Assembly: GCF_000179595.2 (NCBI RefSeq)
Contig: NZ_JH556657.1
Location: 79,572-143,571 of the forward strand
DNA: 64,000 bases
Origin: Acetivibrio cellulolyticus CD2
GTDB taxonomy: Bacteria; Bacillota; Clostridia; Acetivibrionales; Acetivibrionaceae
Direction: 5' to 3'
The notes under the pieces are model-generated. The model was given only the letters and a program-made list of their open reading frames with translations. It was not told the origin of the DNA and did not search any database. Below are positions 17,592-26,602 of the stretch, one piece after another. The position numbers and the translations under genes were made by a program. Numbering within the stretch: position 1 is the stretch's first letter; the number at the start of each line of letters is the position of its first letter.

Positions 17592-19214
17592 TTAGTTAGT
17601 GTGTTTTTCAATATAGGCATTTCTAAAATATAATTCTGATGTTGGAGTCCTTAAATAATTTCTTATATAAGGTTTTGTATAATACATATCTTTAAGATAA
17701 AACAATGGTATTAATGTATAAGAGTTTAACAAATCATTTTCTGCTTCATGTAATGTACTTATACGTTGCTCATTATCAGCCATAGAATTTGCTTTATCGA
17801 CTAATGTATAGAACTTTTCAGTAAATATACCTTTAAGGTTTTTGTCACCTGCTATAAATCCCATAAAATTGATTGGATCAACAAAATCTGCTACCCAATT
17901 GCTGAATACAATATCAAAATCACCTTCAGAATATTGTTGATAAAATATCTCAGAAGCATGTGTACGCACATCTACATTGATTCCAAGAGTTTCTTTTAGT
18001 TGCGAAGCAATAATATTAACAGTTTGCTTCCAAGGATCCGTTGCTAGTATCACAACTGTTGGAAACTTTTTCGGATCAGAATAGCCAGCTTGTTCGAGAA
18101 GTTCTTTAGCTATTTTTACGTTATCCTTATTAAATTTTTCATTCATATATTTGCCGCCAATTTCCCTGAAATCAGTACCAGGTTTAACATCAGGCATCCC
18201 AGGAGGAATAAAACCAGAGGCTACATTTTCTGACCTTTTACGTGCTTGAACAATCTTTTCTTTGTCAAGAACCATTTCAAAAGCTTTTCTGACATTTATG
18301 TTATTTAAAGGAGCCCGTCTTGAATTAAAGCATATATATGTAGTAGCAAGAGCATTCTGAACAATAACATTGTTTTTATTTGATTCTACCTCTTTTTGTT
18401 TATCCATATCGTTCGGGAAAGTATCTCCATATTCAACACTTCCCTCTAGATATTGCTTCCATATAGAATCTGGTTGTCTTTCGATTTTGAAGCTTATTGA
18501 AGCAAGTTTAACATTTTTTTCATCCCAGTAATATTTATTCTTTACCAACATAATGTTTTTATTGTAATCCAAAGATTGAACGCAAAAAGGACCATTAGTC
18601 ACTAATGTTTTTTCCTTCAAGTACCACGAATCCGAATCTTTTTCAACTATATCCTGCCTTACGGGATAATATGTATGATAGTTAAGTATCTCCAAAAAAA
18701 ACGGTGCAGGTTTTTCAAGCCTTACTTCCAAAGTATTATTATCCAATGCTTTCACTCCAACATCTTCTGCTCTTGCCTTTCCTTTGTTATATGCTTCTCC
18801 GTTTTTAAGAAAATACATCATAAAAACAACATCTGATTTCGCTTCCGGGTTTAATGCCCTTTTCCAAGCATACTCAAATTGACCTGCAGTTACTGCTTGT
18901 CCATCACTCCAATGTATATTTTTTCGGAGGTGAAATATATAAGTTAAACCATCCTCCGAAACATCCCAACTCTTTGCCATACTGGGTTCTATCAAACCAT
19001 TTAGATTCTTTCTTACAAGACCTTCCCATAGATTACATGCAATATACTGTTCGTTCATACGTTGAAGTATTGCAGGGTCAAGCGTATGAACTCCAGCTTC
19101 AAAAGCCACTGTAATATTTTGCTCTAGGTTATTGTTGAACATTGTACACCCAACAATTGAAAATACAATCAAAAATAAAACTAATACTTTAGTGAATTTT
19201 TTAAGTTTTTTCAT
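17592..19214 (-). CDS. Oligopeptide-type ABC transporter solute-binding lipoprotein
   Basis: An SBP_bac_5 family protein of 540 residues. The lipoprotein signal ends VFSIVGC with lipid-Cys23. Family phrases include NITVAFEAGVHTLDPAIL, NLWEGLV, YIFHLRKNIHWSDG, NINVRKAFEMVLDKEKI and FDIVFSNWVADFVDPINF. It would capture peptides at the outer membrane face. No permease or ATPase gene lies nearby, so it may serve a distant importer or act as the receptor of the neighbouring kinase. The start is followed downstream by a long hairpin before the kinase gene. The divergent M6 protease gene lies 431 bases away. Confidence 0.9.
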   Translation of the reverse strand: MKKLKKFTKVLVLFLIVFSIVGCTMFNNNLEQNITVAFEAGVHTLDPAILQRMNEQYIACNLWEGLVRKNLNGLIEPSMAKSWDVSEDGLTYIFHLRKNIHWSDGQAVTAGQFEYAWKRALNPEAKSDVVFMMYFLKNGEAYNKGKARAEDVGVKALDNNTLEVRLEKPAPFFLEILNYHTYYPVRQDIVEKDSDSWYLKEKTLVTNGPFCVQSLDYNKNIMLVKNKYYWDEKNVKLASISFKIERQPDSIWKQYLEGSVEYGDTFPNDMDKQKEVESNKNNVIVQNALATTYICFNSRRAPLNNINVRKAFEMVLDKEKIVQARKRSENVASGFIPPGMPDVKPGTDFREIGGKYMNEKFNKDNVKIAKELLEQAGYSDPKKFPTVVILATDPWKQTVNIIASQLKETLGINVDVRTHASEIFYQQYSEGDFDIVFSNWVADFVDPINFMGFIAGDKNLKGIFTEKFYTLVDKANSMADNEQRISTLHEAENDLLNSYTLIPLFYLKDMYYTKPYIRNYLRTPTSELYFRNAYIEKHTN

Positions 19215-19645
19215 GGATTACTAATTTCTCCTTTTATGTATTTAGGTATGGCTAAAAATTAAGTTACTGCTTGGTTTAATGAAAAAATAAGAAAACAAAT
19301 TTTTTCACTAAACCCTAAAATCGAAATAAATTCGGAAATAGTTATTGCAAGTCTATCACATGTTTTCTTCATATTTAATACTTTACAAAAAAACACAACA
19401 AAAAGCAACTCTTTAGCCATTAATTAGTGTTAATTATAGTAGAATTTACACTTACTTAACACCGTTCCATTATTCTTTAAACATGCAAAAATATTACCAA
19501 AGTAACACTTTTCCAAGAATTGTTATTACTTTGGTCATCTTTATAATTACATTTCAATGACGTAAAATGTAATTGAAAATATGTCGACATATAGAAGATT
19601 TTTAGTATTACAATTCAATGATAGTATTTTAAAGGAGGTTTTTGA
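19215..19645. promoter_or_regulatory. 431-bp divergent regulatory region with palindromes
   Basis: Lies between the divergent peptide-binding lipoprotein gene and the dockerin protease gene. It contains ATTACATTT (19546-19554) with inverted AAATGTAAT (19565-19573), and the perfect palindrome ATATGTCGACATAT (19579-19592), both within 100 bases of the protease start. They look like operator sites; the factor is unknown. AAAGGAGG precedes the protease ATG. Confidence 0.45.
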
Positions 19646-21601
19646 ATGAAGAAAATTTTTTCATTTGTTATTTTTTCTGTCATTATTTTTACCAGCTTGT
19701 TTAGTACAAATGTTTTTGCCAGCAGCACCTTTGAAAGAGTTGAAGACAATCTTGTTATTTTAGTACAATTTACAGAAGATCCAAATATTTTCGCAACAAC
19801 ATATAAAGATACAGGATATAGTGGATATGTAAAAGAGAGTGATTCATATTATTCTGACCTTTTTTTCAATTTAGCTAATAATAACGTATACTCAGTTAGA
19901 AACTACCTCAGACAACAATCCGGAGGAAAATTAGATTTACCTCCAGCCCTTGAAACCTCTGGGACTGCAAATGACGGTGTAATAAGAGTTACACTTGATA
20001 TTCCCCATCCAAACGTTTATAAAACCTCAGGAGATGATGCGGGATCTCTTACAGATACCGCCAGAAGAAGCATTACCAAAGAAGCAATGAATAAAGCAGC
20101 TCCGTATATAAATTTTCCATATTATGATAAAAATTCTGATGAAAAACTCACTATAGATGAACTAAAAATAAATTTAGTTCTTGCAAGTGGTGATGAATAT
20201 AAAACTCCTGGTACAAGAGCTTTTTTTAGTCCTGATGCTCTACTTGTACCAGCTTCTAATCTCCCAGTTATGATAGATGGTGTGAATATGAAGGATATGG
20301 GAATGATATTTGTAAATTCCAGTAAATATTATGGAGAAAGTACGCTTGGTATTTACTGTCATGAACTGTCACACAGTCTTGGGGCTAAAGATTTATATCG
20401 CATTCCAAACAACAATATAAAAAATGAATCCATTATGGTCGATTCTTATTCTTTTCCACCGCCTAGCTTAGACCCATTTAATAAAATGATAATGGGATTT
20501 GTATCACCTACAATTGTATCTTCGTCTGGTACTTATACGGTTAATTCGAGTTTACCGGATAATCCCGGAATATATGATGTTCTTTTAGTTCCCATGATTT
20601 CAGGAGAAACTACTCAAGAATATCTGTTAATTGAAAACCGACAATTTAATGGTTTCGATACAATACTACGTAAAAACAATTTGAAGGGTGGAGTTGCTAT
20701 ATGGCATGTTAGTAAACCTCTCAGTGAAAAATTCGATTATCCTAATATTGGAAACTTAAGACTTGAAAAAGGGATTTACGGCAGCTTATATAATAATGAA
20801 TATGATGATACTTTAGACATTACATCTTCTTTCTCAACTAGTAAGAATTTTTATAATGAAGCAAGCGGAGTATCTGTAAAAGTTATAAGTACAAGCAGTT
20901 CTTCAATGAATGTTGAGATTAAAATGAGAGAAGAGTTAAAGAACTTAAAAGTGACACTAAATGGGATATATACAACTTTTAGCTGGGATGCTATGAGTGG
21001 TGCTACAGAATATGAAATAAGCAGGGATACGGAACCATATGTCAATGTCGGTTCAAGTACCCGACAATGTTATACAGCAACTTGCGGTAATCATGTTTAC
21101 CGTGTTAGGGCAAAAGACGCATCGGGAGAAATAATTGGAATATCCAAATTTCTTCAGTTTAATATCCAATACTTTAACAACTTTGACAATAGTACTTTGA
21201 ATTTCATAAGACTTTATTTGAATGGTTCTTCAACACCAAACATTAGTACTATATTAGATTATGATGTGAATGGGGACAGTCAGATAACAAATGAAGATTA
21301 CATACTTATTGAAAAGTATATAAACAACCAAATAACCAGATTCCCGGTAGGTGTTTCCAAACTTATTGTTTACGGAGATACTAATGAGGACGGAATGGTA
21401 ACTGCTGCTGATTCATTAAGAGTAATGTTCAATTATTTTGAAAACATCGCTCAGAAAGTATGTGCAGATTTGGATAATAATGGTGTTATCGATTCAAGAG
21501 ATTTAACAATATTAGAAAACTACATCAATAATGGACCGGACTTATTTAGCCACACAAAAGGTATGTTTCCAGTTTGTCTCCCTTACTATTCAGATAAATA
21601 G
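19646..21601 (+). CDS. Secreted M6-family metalloprotease with Fn3-like and dockerin modules
   Basis: A 651-residue secreted protein. After a cleavable signal peptide (end near NVFASS) comes an M6/immune-inhibitor-A-like catalytic domain with the zinc motif HELSH at residues 239-243, followed by an Fn3-like domain (about 430-510; WDAMSGATEYEISRD). The C-terminal 120 residues hold three EF-hand-like dockerin segments: YDVNGDSQITNEDY, GDTNEDGMVTAADS and ADLDNNGVIDSRDL. Dockerins dock proteins on cellulosomal cohesins. A protease as cargo is unusual but known in a few species. It would act outside the cell, on the scaffold or on host/plant protein. It sits alone on the plus strand inside the two-component block. 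Confidence 0.9.
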   Translation: MKKIFSFVIFSVIIFTSLFSTNVFASSTFERVEDNLVILVQFTEDPNIFATTYKDTGYSGYVKESDSYYSDLFFNLANNNVYSVRNYLRQQSGGKLDLPPALETSGTANDGVIRVTLDIPHPNVYKTSGDDAGSLTDTARRSITKEAMNKAAPYINFPYYDKNSDEKLTIDELKINLVLASGDEYKTPGTRAFFSPDALLVPASNLPVMIDGVNMKDMGMIFVNSSKYYGESTLGIYCHELSHSLGAKDLYRIPNNNIKNESIMVDSYSFPPPSLDPFNKMIMGFVSPTIVSSSGTYTVNSSLPDNPGIYDVLLVPMISGETTQEYLLIENRQFNGFDTILRKNNLKGGVAIWHVSKPLSEKFDYPNIGNLRLEKGIYGSLYNNEYDDTLDITSSFSTSKNFYNEASGVSVKVISTSSSSMNVEIKMREELKNLKVTLNGIYTTFSWDAMSGATEYEISRDTEPYVNVGSSTRQCYTATCGNHVYRVRAKDASGEIIGISKFLQFNIQYFNNFDNSTLNFIRLYLNGSSTPNISTILDYDVNGDSQITNEDYILIEKYINNQITRFPVGVSKLIVYGDTNEDGMVTAADSLRVMFNYFENIAQKVCADLDNNGVIDSRDLTILENYINNGPDLFSHTKGMFPVCLPYYSDK

Positions 21602-21660
21602 TTGATTCTTTTGCAGTGAAGCACTATAACTTTTTGTTAACGCAAAAAAACATGTTTAAT

Positions 21661-21696
21661 CAAAGGACATATTAAGGTCTTTCAATTTGTCCTTTG
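21661..21696. terminator. Hairpin between convergent genes
   Basis: CAAAGGACA (21661-21669) and TGTCCTTTG (21688-21696), perfect, between the convergent protease and response-regulator genes. A seven-T tract lies about 12 bases on in the minus direction, so it may serve mainly the regulator gene. Confidence 0.6.
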
Positions 21697-21736
21697 CTTA
21701 TCATGTACAACTCAAACGATGACCATCTTTTGGCAT

Positions 21737-22408
21737 TTAAACCAAATTACTTTTTACTGCAAAAATTGCTAGCTGAGTCCGATCAGCAAGATTAAGCTTT
21801 TTTAATATTTTAGAAGACATGTTTTTGATACTACCTTCTGTAACAAATATTTGTTCCGCAATTTCTTTATTCTTTTTACCTTCAGTTATTAATCTTATAA
21901 GTTGGAGTTCTTTTTGTGTAAGTCCAAAGCTGTTTTGTTCTTTTTCCCCTGTATCTTCCAGGTATTTTTTTGAATTATACTGTTTTCTGACATTTTCAAA
22001 AATATTACTTTGAAAAACATTTAAACCTTTTGAAACGTTTTTTATAGCAGAGACTAGTTCTGTTTGTTCTATATCCTTTAGTACATAGCCATCTGCTCCG
22101 AATTCAAAAGCATCGCAGATGTTTTCATTTTCATGAAAAGTAGTTAATATCAATACTTTTACAAGGCTATTCTTTTTCTTAATAATTTTTGTTGCCTCAA
22201 TACCATTCATTATTGGCATTTTAATATCCATTAGGATTACATCGGGATCATGCTTTTGGCATGCTTCAACTGCTTCTTTTCCGTTACTTACACATGCTGT
22301 AACGGATATTCCATTATCCTGTTCTATAATAGTCTTCATTGCATTTCTAAAAAGAGCAATATCATCAGCTATAACTACATTAATTATAAAAATCACTCCT
22401 CCGAACAC
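21737..22408 (-). CDS. NarL/LuxR-type response regulator
   Basis: Receiver domain (VVIADDIALFRN, phospho-acceptor Asp in VILMDIKMPIMNG, and the Lys in YVLKD) followed by a GerE/LuxR helix-turn-helix (LTQKELQLIRLITEGKKNKEIAEQ). It should be phosphorylated by a HisKA_3 kinase, and 15757-17403 is the obvious candidate. The start is odd: GGAGGAG is followed after 8 bases by ATA (22387-22385), exactly where ATG is expected (I-I-N-V-V-I-A-D-D). The in-frame GTG codons at 22408 and 22396 precede or touch the ribosome binding site. So initiation at ATA, or decay of the start codon, is possible. Regulatory repeat copy B lies upstream, which suggests autoregulation. Confidence 0.88.
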   Translation of the reverse strand: MFGGVIFIINVVIADDIALFRNAMKTIIEQDNGISVTACVSNGKEAVEACQKHDPDVILMDIKMPIMNGIEATKIIKKKNSLVKVLILTTFHENENICDAFEFGADGYVLKDIEQTELVSAIKNVSKGLNVFQSNIFENVRKQYNSKKYLEDTGEKEQNSFGLTQKELQLIRLITEGKKNKEIAEQIFVTEGSIKNMSSKILKKLNLADRTQLAIFAVKSNLV

Positions 22409-22479
22409 TAATTTTTCAGGTCAAACCCATCTTTATTTAACATGCAATTTCTTAGGTTGTGCAGAGATATTATTTCAAG

Positions 22480-22618
22480 CTAATTCCTCTCAAAAATTAT
22501 ATGTGCGCACAATATAAACAAAGTATAATGCAACTAAAACTATTTTCATTGCACAATATATGTATTTTCGATGTATTTTTGATGAATTTTTGATGAATCT
22601 TATGTTAATTTTACCTTT
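22480..22618 (-). repeat. Inverted regulatory repeat, copy B
   Basis: Minus-strand counterpart of 13832-13960. It contains AAAGGTAA near 22613, then TTCATCAAAAA twice and a related TACATCGAAAA (11-bp spacing), TTGTGCAATG, TTGCATTATACTTTGTT, the perfect palindrome TGTGCGCACA (22502-22511) and ATAATTTTTGAG. It reads leftward toward the response-regulator gene, about 90 bases away. The two copies face each other across 8.5 kb. Confidence 0.75.
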
Positions 22619-22752
22619 TTGGGAAGCTCCATGCAATTGTTTTTTTACACCCCATTTAGAACTCTTTTGTCTTATGAATAAAGATGATATGTAGCTTATC
22701 AACAGACTGTCTCTCCCCCACCTACTGAACGTTCATTAGGGTTTTGGCTGGA

Positions 22753-23439
22753 TCAACGATATTTTGAAATCCTTAACATAGTGTTGCCACCCTTTTGAAA
22801 TTCGTAATCAACGCCTAATTCCTGGACATAATAGCCATAATCTGAATATAATTTAATGATTTCATTTACATATATTGATCTTGCTGCATTTAGATCCAGC
22901 AGCGGAAAAATTTTAATTTCTTTTGATACACGCAACATCTCATTTACGGCTTTTCTATGAAACTCAAAAGATAAATTATCAGAATATAAAAACAAAAAGT
23001 GCGATGAAAGGGTTAGATCAAATTCGTTATCATGAAATGGAAGGAATGGTAACTCGGCAAACACATACCTATTTTCACTTTTACCAACATCATAATCAAC
23101 TAAGAATTCTCTCATAGCAGACATTCTTATTTCACCTAAGTGTTCTACATCCCTAATTTTAGTCCAAATGAAATTATCCTTGTTTTGATTTGTTTGGTTG
23201 ATGACCTCTTCATAAGTTTCTTCAATACGATTTTCGATTTCCTGTCTGCTAAATTGATATATAGGGTCGACGGAAACCACCCTTCTCCCCTTCTGTTTCA
23301 TTATACTATTAAAGCTTGCCGGGCCATCTCCGCAACCTAATATATCTTTTTCAAGATCTAATTCTGTTAACTTAAACATTTCTACATATTCATCGAATGA
23401 TCTTCCCCATGGAACAACCGACTCATATTTTATTGACAT
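22753..23439 (-). CDS. SAM methyltransferase-like protein
   Basis: A 228-residue Rossmann-type protein. The glycine motif is DILGCGDGPASFNSI, followed by VVSVDPIYQFS (ribose-binding acidic residue) and FDLTLSSHFLFLYSD in place of motif IV. The start is supported by AGAGGAC before the ATG at 23439. The substrate is unknown; it appears to belong to a conserved-hypothetical methyltransferase group often seen in Firmicutes. No operon partner: an intergenic region with repeat copy B lies downstream and a divergent CBM gene upstream. Confidence 0.75.
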   Translation of the reverse strand: MSIKYESVVPWGRSFDEYVEMFKLTELDLEKDILGCGDGPASFNSIMKQKGRRVVSVDPIYQFSRQEIENRIEETYEEVINQTNQNKDNFIWTKIRDVEHLGEIRMSAMREFLVDYDVGKSENRYVFAELPFLPFHDNEFDLTLSSHFLFLYSDNLSFEFHRKAVNEMLRVSKEIKIFPLLDLNAARSIYVNEIIKLYSDYGYYVQELGVDYEFQKGGNTMLRISKYR

Positions 23440-23646
23440 CTTATTGTCCTCTTTCTTTACTTAATTTTTTATAATTTATCTTCTCTTTTCTATTAATTAT
23501 ACATTAATCTAATTCAATCGTAAACATAATTTTCCAAATTCAACAATCTATACATATTATTTGCCATTATTCTTTTAAGATAATTTTTTATATCTCTGTA
23601 AAAACTATATTGGCTATAAAAATATAGTTTTTTAGGAGGTAACAAT

Positions 23647-24066
23647 ATGGATATATATAGAGCTTTTGAAACAAAAAGCAGTATACCTGAAATTAACACG
23701 GGTTGTAAGTCATCCGGATGTAATGAATGTGGCTGTGAAAGCTTTAACGTAGAGTTTGCAGATGAAGTAATATACGACAATTATTCTAAAGGTGTTTCGC
23801 TTACAACTTTAGGTGATAAAGTAATACTAACCTACAACGGGCTGCTTGCAAAAAGTGGTGCAAATCAAGTATTTGCAACAATTGGGTTTGGCGATAATAC
23901 AAATTGGCAAAACGTTTCAACTTCTCCTATGAATAATAAAAACCAGCATATGTTTGAATTATCTATCCCTGCAAAAGATAGCGGGCAAATAAATGTTGCT
24001 TTTAAGGATAGTGCAAACAATTGGGACAATAATTCAGGTAAAAATTATAGCTTCTATATCCAATAA
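23647..24066 (+). CDS. Orphan CBM25/26-type carbohydrate-binding protein without signal peptide
   Basis: A 139-residue protein. Residues about 48-139 form a starch-type carbohydrate-binding module: KVILTYNGLL, GFGDNTNWQNVSTSPM, HMFELSIPAKDSGQINVAF and the hallmark WDNNSGKNYSFYI. The first 45 residues contain a Cys cluster (GCKSSGCNECGC) and no signal sequence, so the protein appears to be cytoplasmic, where it may bind glycogen-like storage polymer. The Cys cluster could bind a metal or cross-link (inference). TTTAGGAGG precedes the ATG. It has its own terminator and is not part of an operon. Confidence 0.82.
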   Translation: MDIYRAFETKSSIPEINTGCKSSGCNECGCESFNVEFADEVIYDNYSKGVSLTTLGDKVILTYNGLLAKSGANQVFATIGFGDNTNWQNVSTSPMNNKNQHMFELSIPAKDSGQINVAFKDSANNWDNNSGKNYSFYIQ

Positions 24067-24093
24067 AGGCTCTGAAAATTGAACCTCAGCAAG

Positions 24094-24134
24094 AAAAACC
24101 TCTTCTGATTCCATTAATTATCAGGGAGGTTTTT
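24094..24134 (+). terminator. Rho-independent terminator
   Basis: AAAAACCTC (24094-24102) pairs with GAGGTTTTT (24126-24134), with an inner CTGAT/ATCAG pairing. It ends the CBM transcript and overlaps the last codons of the convergent phospholipase-like gene, which it may also terminate. Confidence 0.85.
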
Positions 24135-24707
24135 CCACTTAATGTATTTGCAGGCGGTTTCTCGGGAAAAATCCAATACTTGTTCTTCAGTATACTCTTG
24201 TGATACTGAATTTTTATCACTTTCTGAATGTCTCCTGTAAACCCTATCTCTATACAATTCGACATCATATTGTGTTATTGGCAACTCCGATTTAATAGTT
24301 GACAAATCCGCATTTAAAATTTGAGTCCATATTTGCGGTGCCCAATCCATATGATGATAAATGTAATAACTTGCTAAAGCTGTTTCTCCTCTATATTTAA
24401 TAAACCAATCCTCAAAAGCACTGCTATTCTTGTATTTATTTTGGAATGCTGGTATCATTATTTCATCCCAACAAGTATCGACAAATAAATGTAACAACCA
24501 TCCGGCTTCAAATGGATTGTTATTATCAATCTTTTCTCTTAGTTGTCTAAGCGCTTCCAAACGGTTTTCAGCATTTCTAAAATGAATTTCATCTTTTTTT
24601 TGTCTATCATTTATATAATCAGGAGCAAAATTCCCAACCCAGAATAAATCTGGTGCTTTAGGGTTTATTTCATATGCTACAAGTAGATGAATCATTGGTG
24701 ATGGCAT
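24114..24707 (-). CDS. Zinc-dependent phospholipase C-like / HD-like hydrolase
   Basis: A 197-residue helical protein of the zinc-dependent phospholipase C superfamily (bacterial alpha-toxin-like fold), as I recall it. Likely metal ligands are seen in MPSPMIHLLVAYEIN, FAPDYIND, EAGWLLHLFVDTCWD and YHHMDWAPQ. It has no signal peptide, so an intracellular hydrolase is more likely than a toxin. GGAGAG lies 6-7 bases ahead of the ATG at 24707. It is a single gene, convergent with the CBM gene. Substrate unknown. Confidence 0.7.
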   Translation of the reverse strand: MPSPMIHLLVAYEINPKAPDLFWVGNFAPDYINDRQKKDEIHFRNAENRLEALRQLREKIDNNNPFEAGWLLHLFVDTCWDEIMIPAFQNKYKNSSAFEDWFIKYRGETALASYYIYHHMDWAPQIWTQILNADLSTIKSELPITQYDVELYRDRVYRRHSESDKNSVSQEYTEEQVLDFSRETACKYIKWKNLPDN

Positions 24708-25036
24708 TTAACACTCTCCTATTTTCTCATTATTACTCTTTAGATACAAAAATTATATAGAAATCCGTAATCCATTGCTTAATTATAGCATGACTTAAAT
24801 TATTTTTGAATTTCAAGTGTACTATTTAATAATATTTTGTTTGCACCAAGTCAAACTATATCCTTGTATATAATCCAAGTTTATGAAGCAACTGCTAAAT
24901 CTAAAAATATTAAGCTAGCATAGTAAATTAAAAAGAATAACTCCCCATAATTTCGGAAAATATATGTAAGTGGTATATATTTTTTTAACAATATTAATTA
25001 TGAAAATCGCTAGTTTATATATAGGAGGGACTTTTT
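24708..25036. other. 329-bp AT-rich divergent spacer
   Basis: Separates the phospholipase-like gene (minus) from the broken xanthine dehydrogenase gene (plus). Only the GGAGGG ribosome binding site at 25024-25029 is clear; no hairpin, operator or reading frame was recognised. Confidence 0.4.
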
Positions 25037-26163
25037 TTGGAAACAGTAGCTATCGGCAGGAGTATTCAGCGAAAAGAAGCGTGGGATAAGGTAACAGGTA
25101 TTGCCAAATATACTGATGACTATATTGTACCCGGCATTTTGCATGCAAAACTGGTCACAAGTCCTTTTGCACATGCAAAAATCAAATCAATTGATACTTC
25201 TTATGCAATTAAAGCCCCTGGCGTTCAATCTGTAGTTACTGGCAGCAGCTTCCCTACCCTTTTCGGAGTTATAATTGAGGATCGCCCTCCCCTCGCAACA
25301 GATAAGGTAAGATTTTTTGGAGAGGCTATTGCTTTAGTTGTAGCTAATAGTGAACGTGAAGCTATGCATGCAGTCAAGCTTGTAAAAGTAGAATATGAGC
25401 CCTTACCGGTAATAAATTCACCAGATGATGCAATTAAGAACGGTGCCACCATTATCCATGAAAATTTGGGCCAATATAAGCTTGCTGAAGATGTTTCTCC
25501 AGAACCAAATACTAATATCGCTGAACGCATTAAAATTAGAAAAGGTGATATGGCAAAAGGCTGGGCCGAAAGCGAAGTGGTTATTGAAGCTAGTTACGCA
25601 CTTCCCAAGTCAGATCATATAGCAATGGAGACAAGGAACGTCCGGGCAGAAATTCATGCAGACGGACAGGTTGTTATCAGTTCATCTACCCAAGCTGTAT
25701 CGAACGGACACTCGATAAACTTGCTTTCACACTTGGGATTGACCCATTGGAATTAAGAATGAAGAATGCAATAACTCCAGGGAAGATAACTCCAACGCAG
25801 GTTGTAACAACCTCGAGCAATATTGGAAATCTTACTGCATGTCTTGAGAAATTGAAAGAATCAATAAGCCGGAATGAAGGTATGAGAATAGATTTAGGAA
25901 ATAATAAAATCCGAGCAAAAGGCATAAGCTGCTTCTGGAAGACCTCCGATTCTCCGACTGATGCTGTTTCAGGCGTATTTCTAACATTTAATACTGACGG
26001 CAGTATCAACCTGAATAGCGGAGCTGTTGAGATCGGTCCGGGAATGAAAACTACATTGGCTCAGTTACTTGCTGAAAAACTGAGAATGGATATTAACAGA
26101 ATTCATGTCAAATTAAAGGCAATTACGCCGGCCAGAAAATTATCAGGCTTTCAACGGGGATAA
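25037..26163 (+). pseudogene. Xanthine dehydrogenase/aldehyde oxidase molybdopterin subunit, internally deleted
   Basis: The first frame (25037-25756, TTG start with GGAGGG 7 bases upstream) encodes the N-terminus of the large molybdopterin subunit: GRSIQRKEAWDKVTGIAKYT and the VVTGSSFP and EGEAIALV-like blocks. It stops being homologous after QVVISSSTQAV. A second frame (from about 25700, through 25747-26163) resumes with RTLDKLAFTLGIDPLELRMK and NLNSGAVEIGPGMKT. Roughly 190 residues and the reading frame were lost between them, and the molybdopterin-contact C-terminus is missing too. The intact family length is about 750 residues. The product cannot be functional. Confidence 0.85.
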
Positions 26164-26477
26164 GCATACCATTTTCATTCAAGATAGGTTATGCACCATA
26201 CAACTGGGTTGAGAAATATTGCTTTGATGTTTATAGCTTCTCTAAAGAAGGCTTTGATTTTGCTTTTGAAACTATACAGGATGTTATCCAAAAGGACATC
26301 TCCCCCATTTTTGTTGATGAAATCGGGCCTATTGAACTACAGGAAAAAGGCTTTTACCAATTGCTATCACAATTATCCAGCAAAGATTGCTCAATTTACA
26401 TTTCAGTAAGAGAAACCCTTTTATATGCTGTAATTAAGAAATTCAAATTAAAAGAGTATGAAATCATTAAAGTATGA
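26160..26477 (+). pseudogene. THEP1-type nucleoside-triphosphatase, C-terminal remnant
   Basis: A third frame reads FKIGYAPYNWVEKYCFDVYS, then PIFVDEIGPIELQEKGFYQL (Walker B-like DEIG) and ends IIKV-stop at 26475-26477. This matches the C-terminal half of small P-loop NTPases of the THEP1 group. The N-terminal Walker A region is absent and no start codon is present. It is joined directly to the broken xanthine dehydrogenase gene, so one deletion may have fused the two. Confidence 0.7.
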
Positions 26478-26602
26478 AACTTTGTTAATTATAATAGTAT
26501 GCATCAGAATAACCCAATTAACGAATAAATTAATGAATATTTTATCTTAAGAAGCAGACCCTATACAGTGAAAAAATAATAACTATTTAGGAGGAAATAA
26601 AC

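Noticed and set aside
13832-22618. The inverted A/B copies as terminal inverted repeats of a transposon
   Set aside because: No transposase or integrase gene lies between them, no target-site duplication was noticed, and the conserved part looks like promoter and operator sequence with helical-turn periodicity.
22490-22702. Minus-strand 70-codon frame with a hydrophobic C-terminus
   Set aside because: It lies over repeat copy B and has no ribosome binding site; the conserved sequence there is regulatory in both copies, and the frame is not kept in copy A.
23514-23780. Minus-strand 88-codon frame overlapping the CBM gene start
   Set aside because: It is antisense to a clear CBM25-type coding region and lacks a ribosome binding site.
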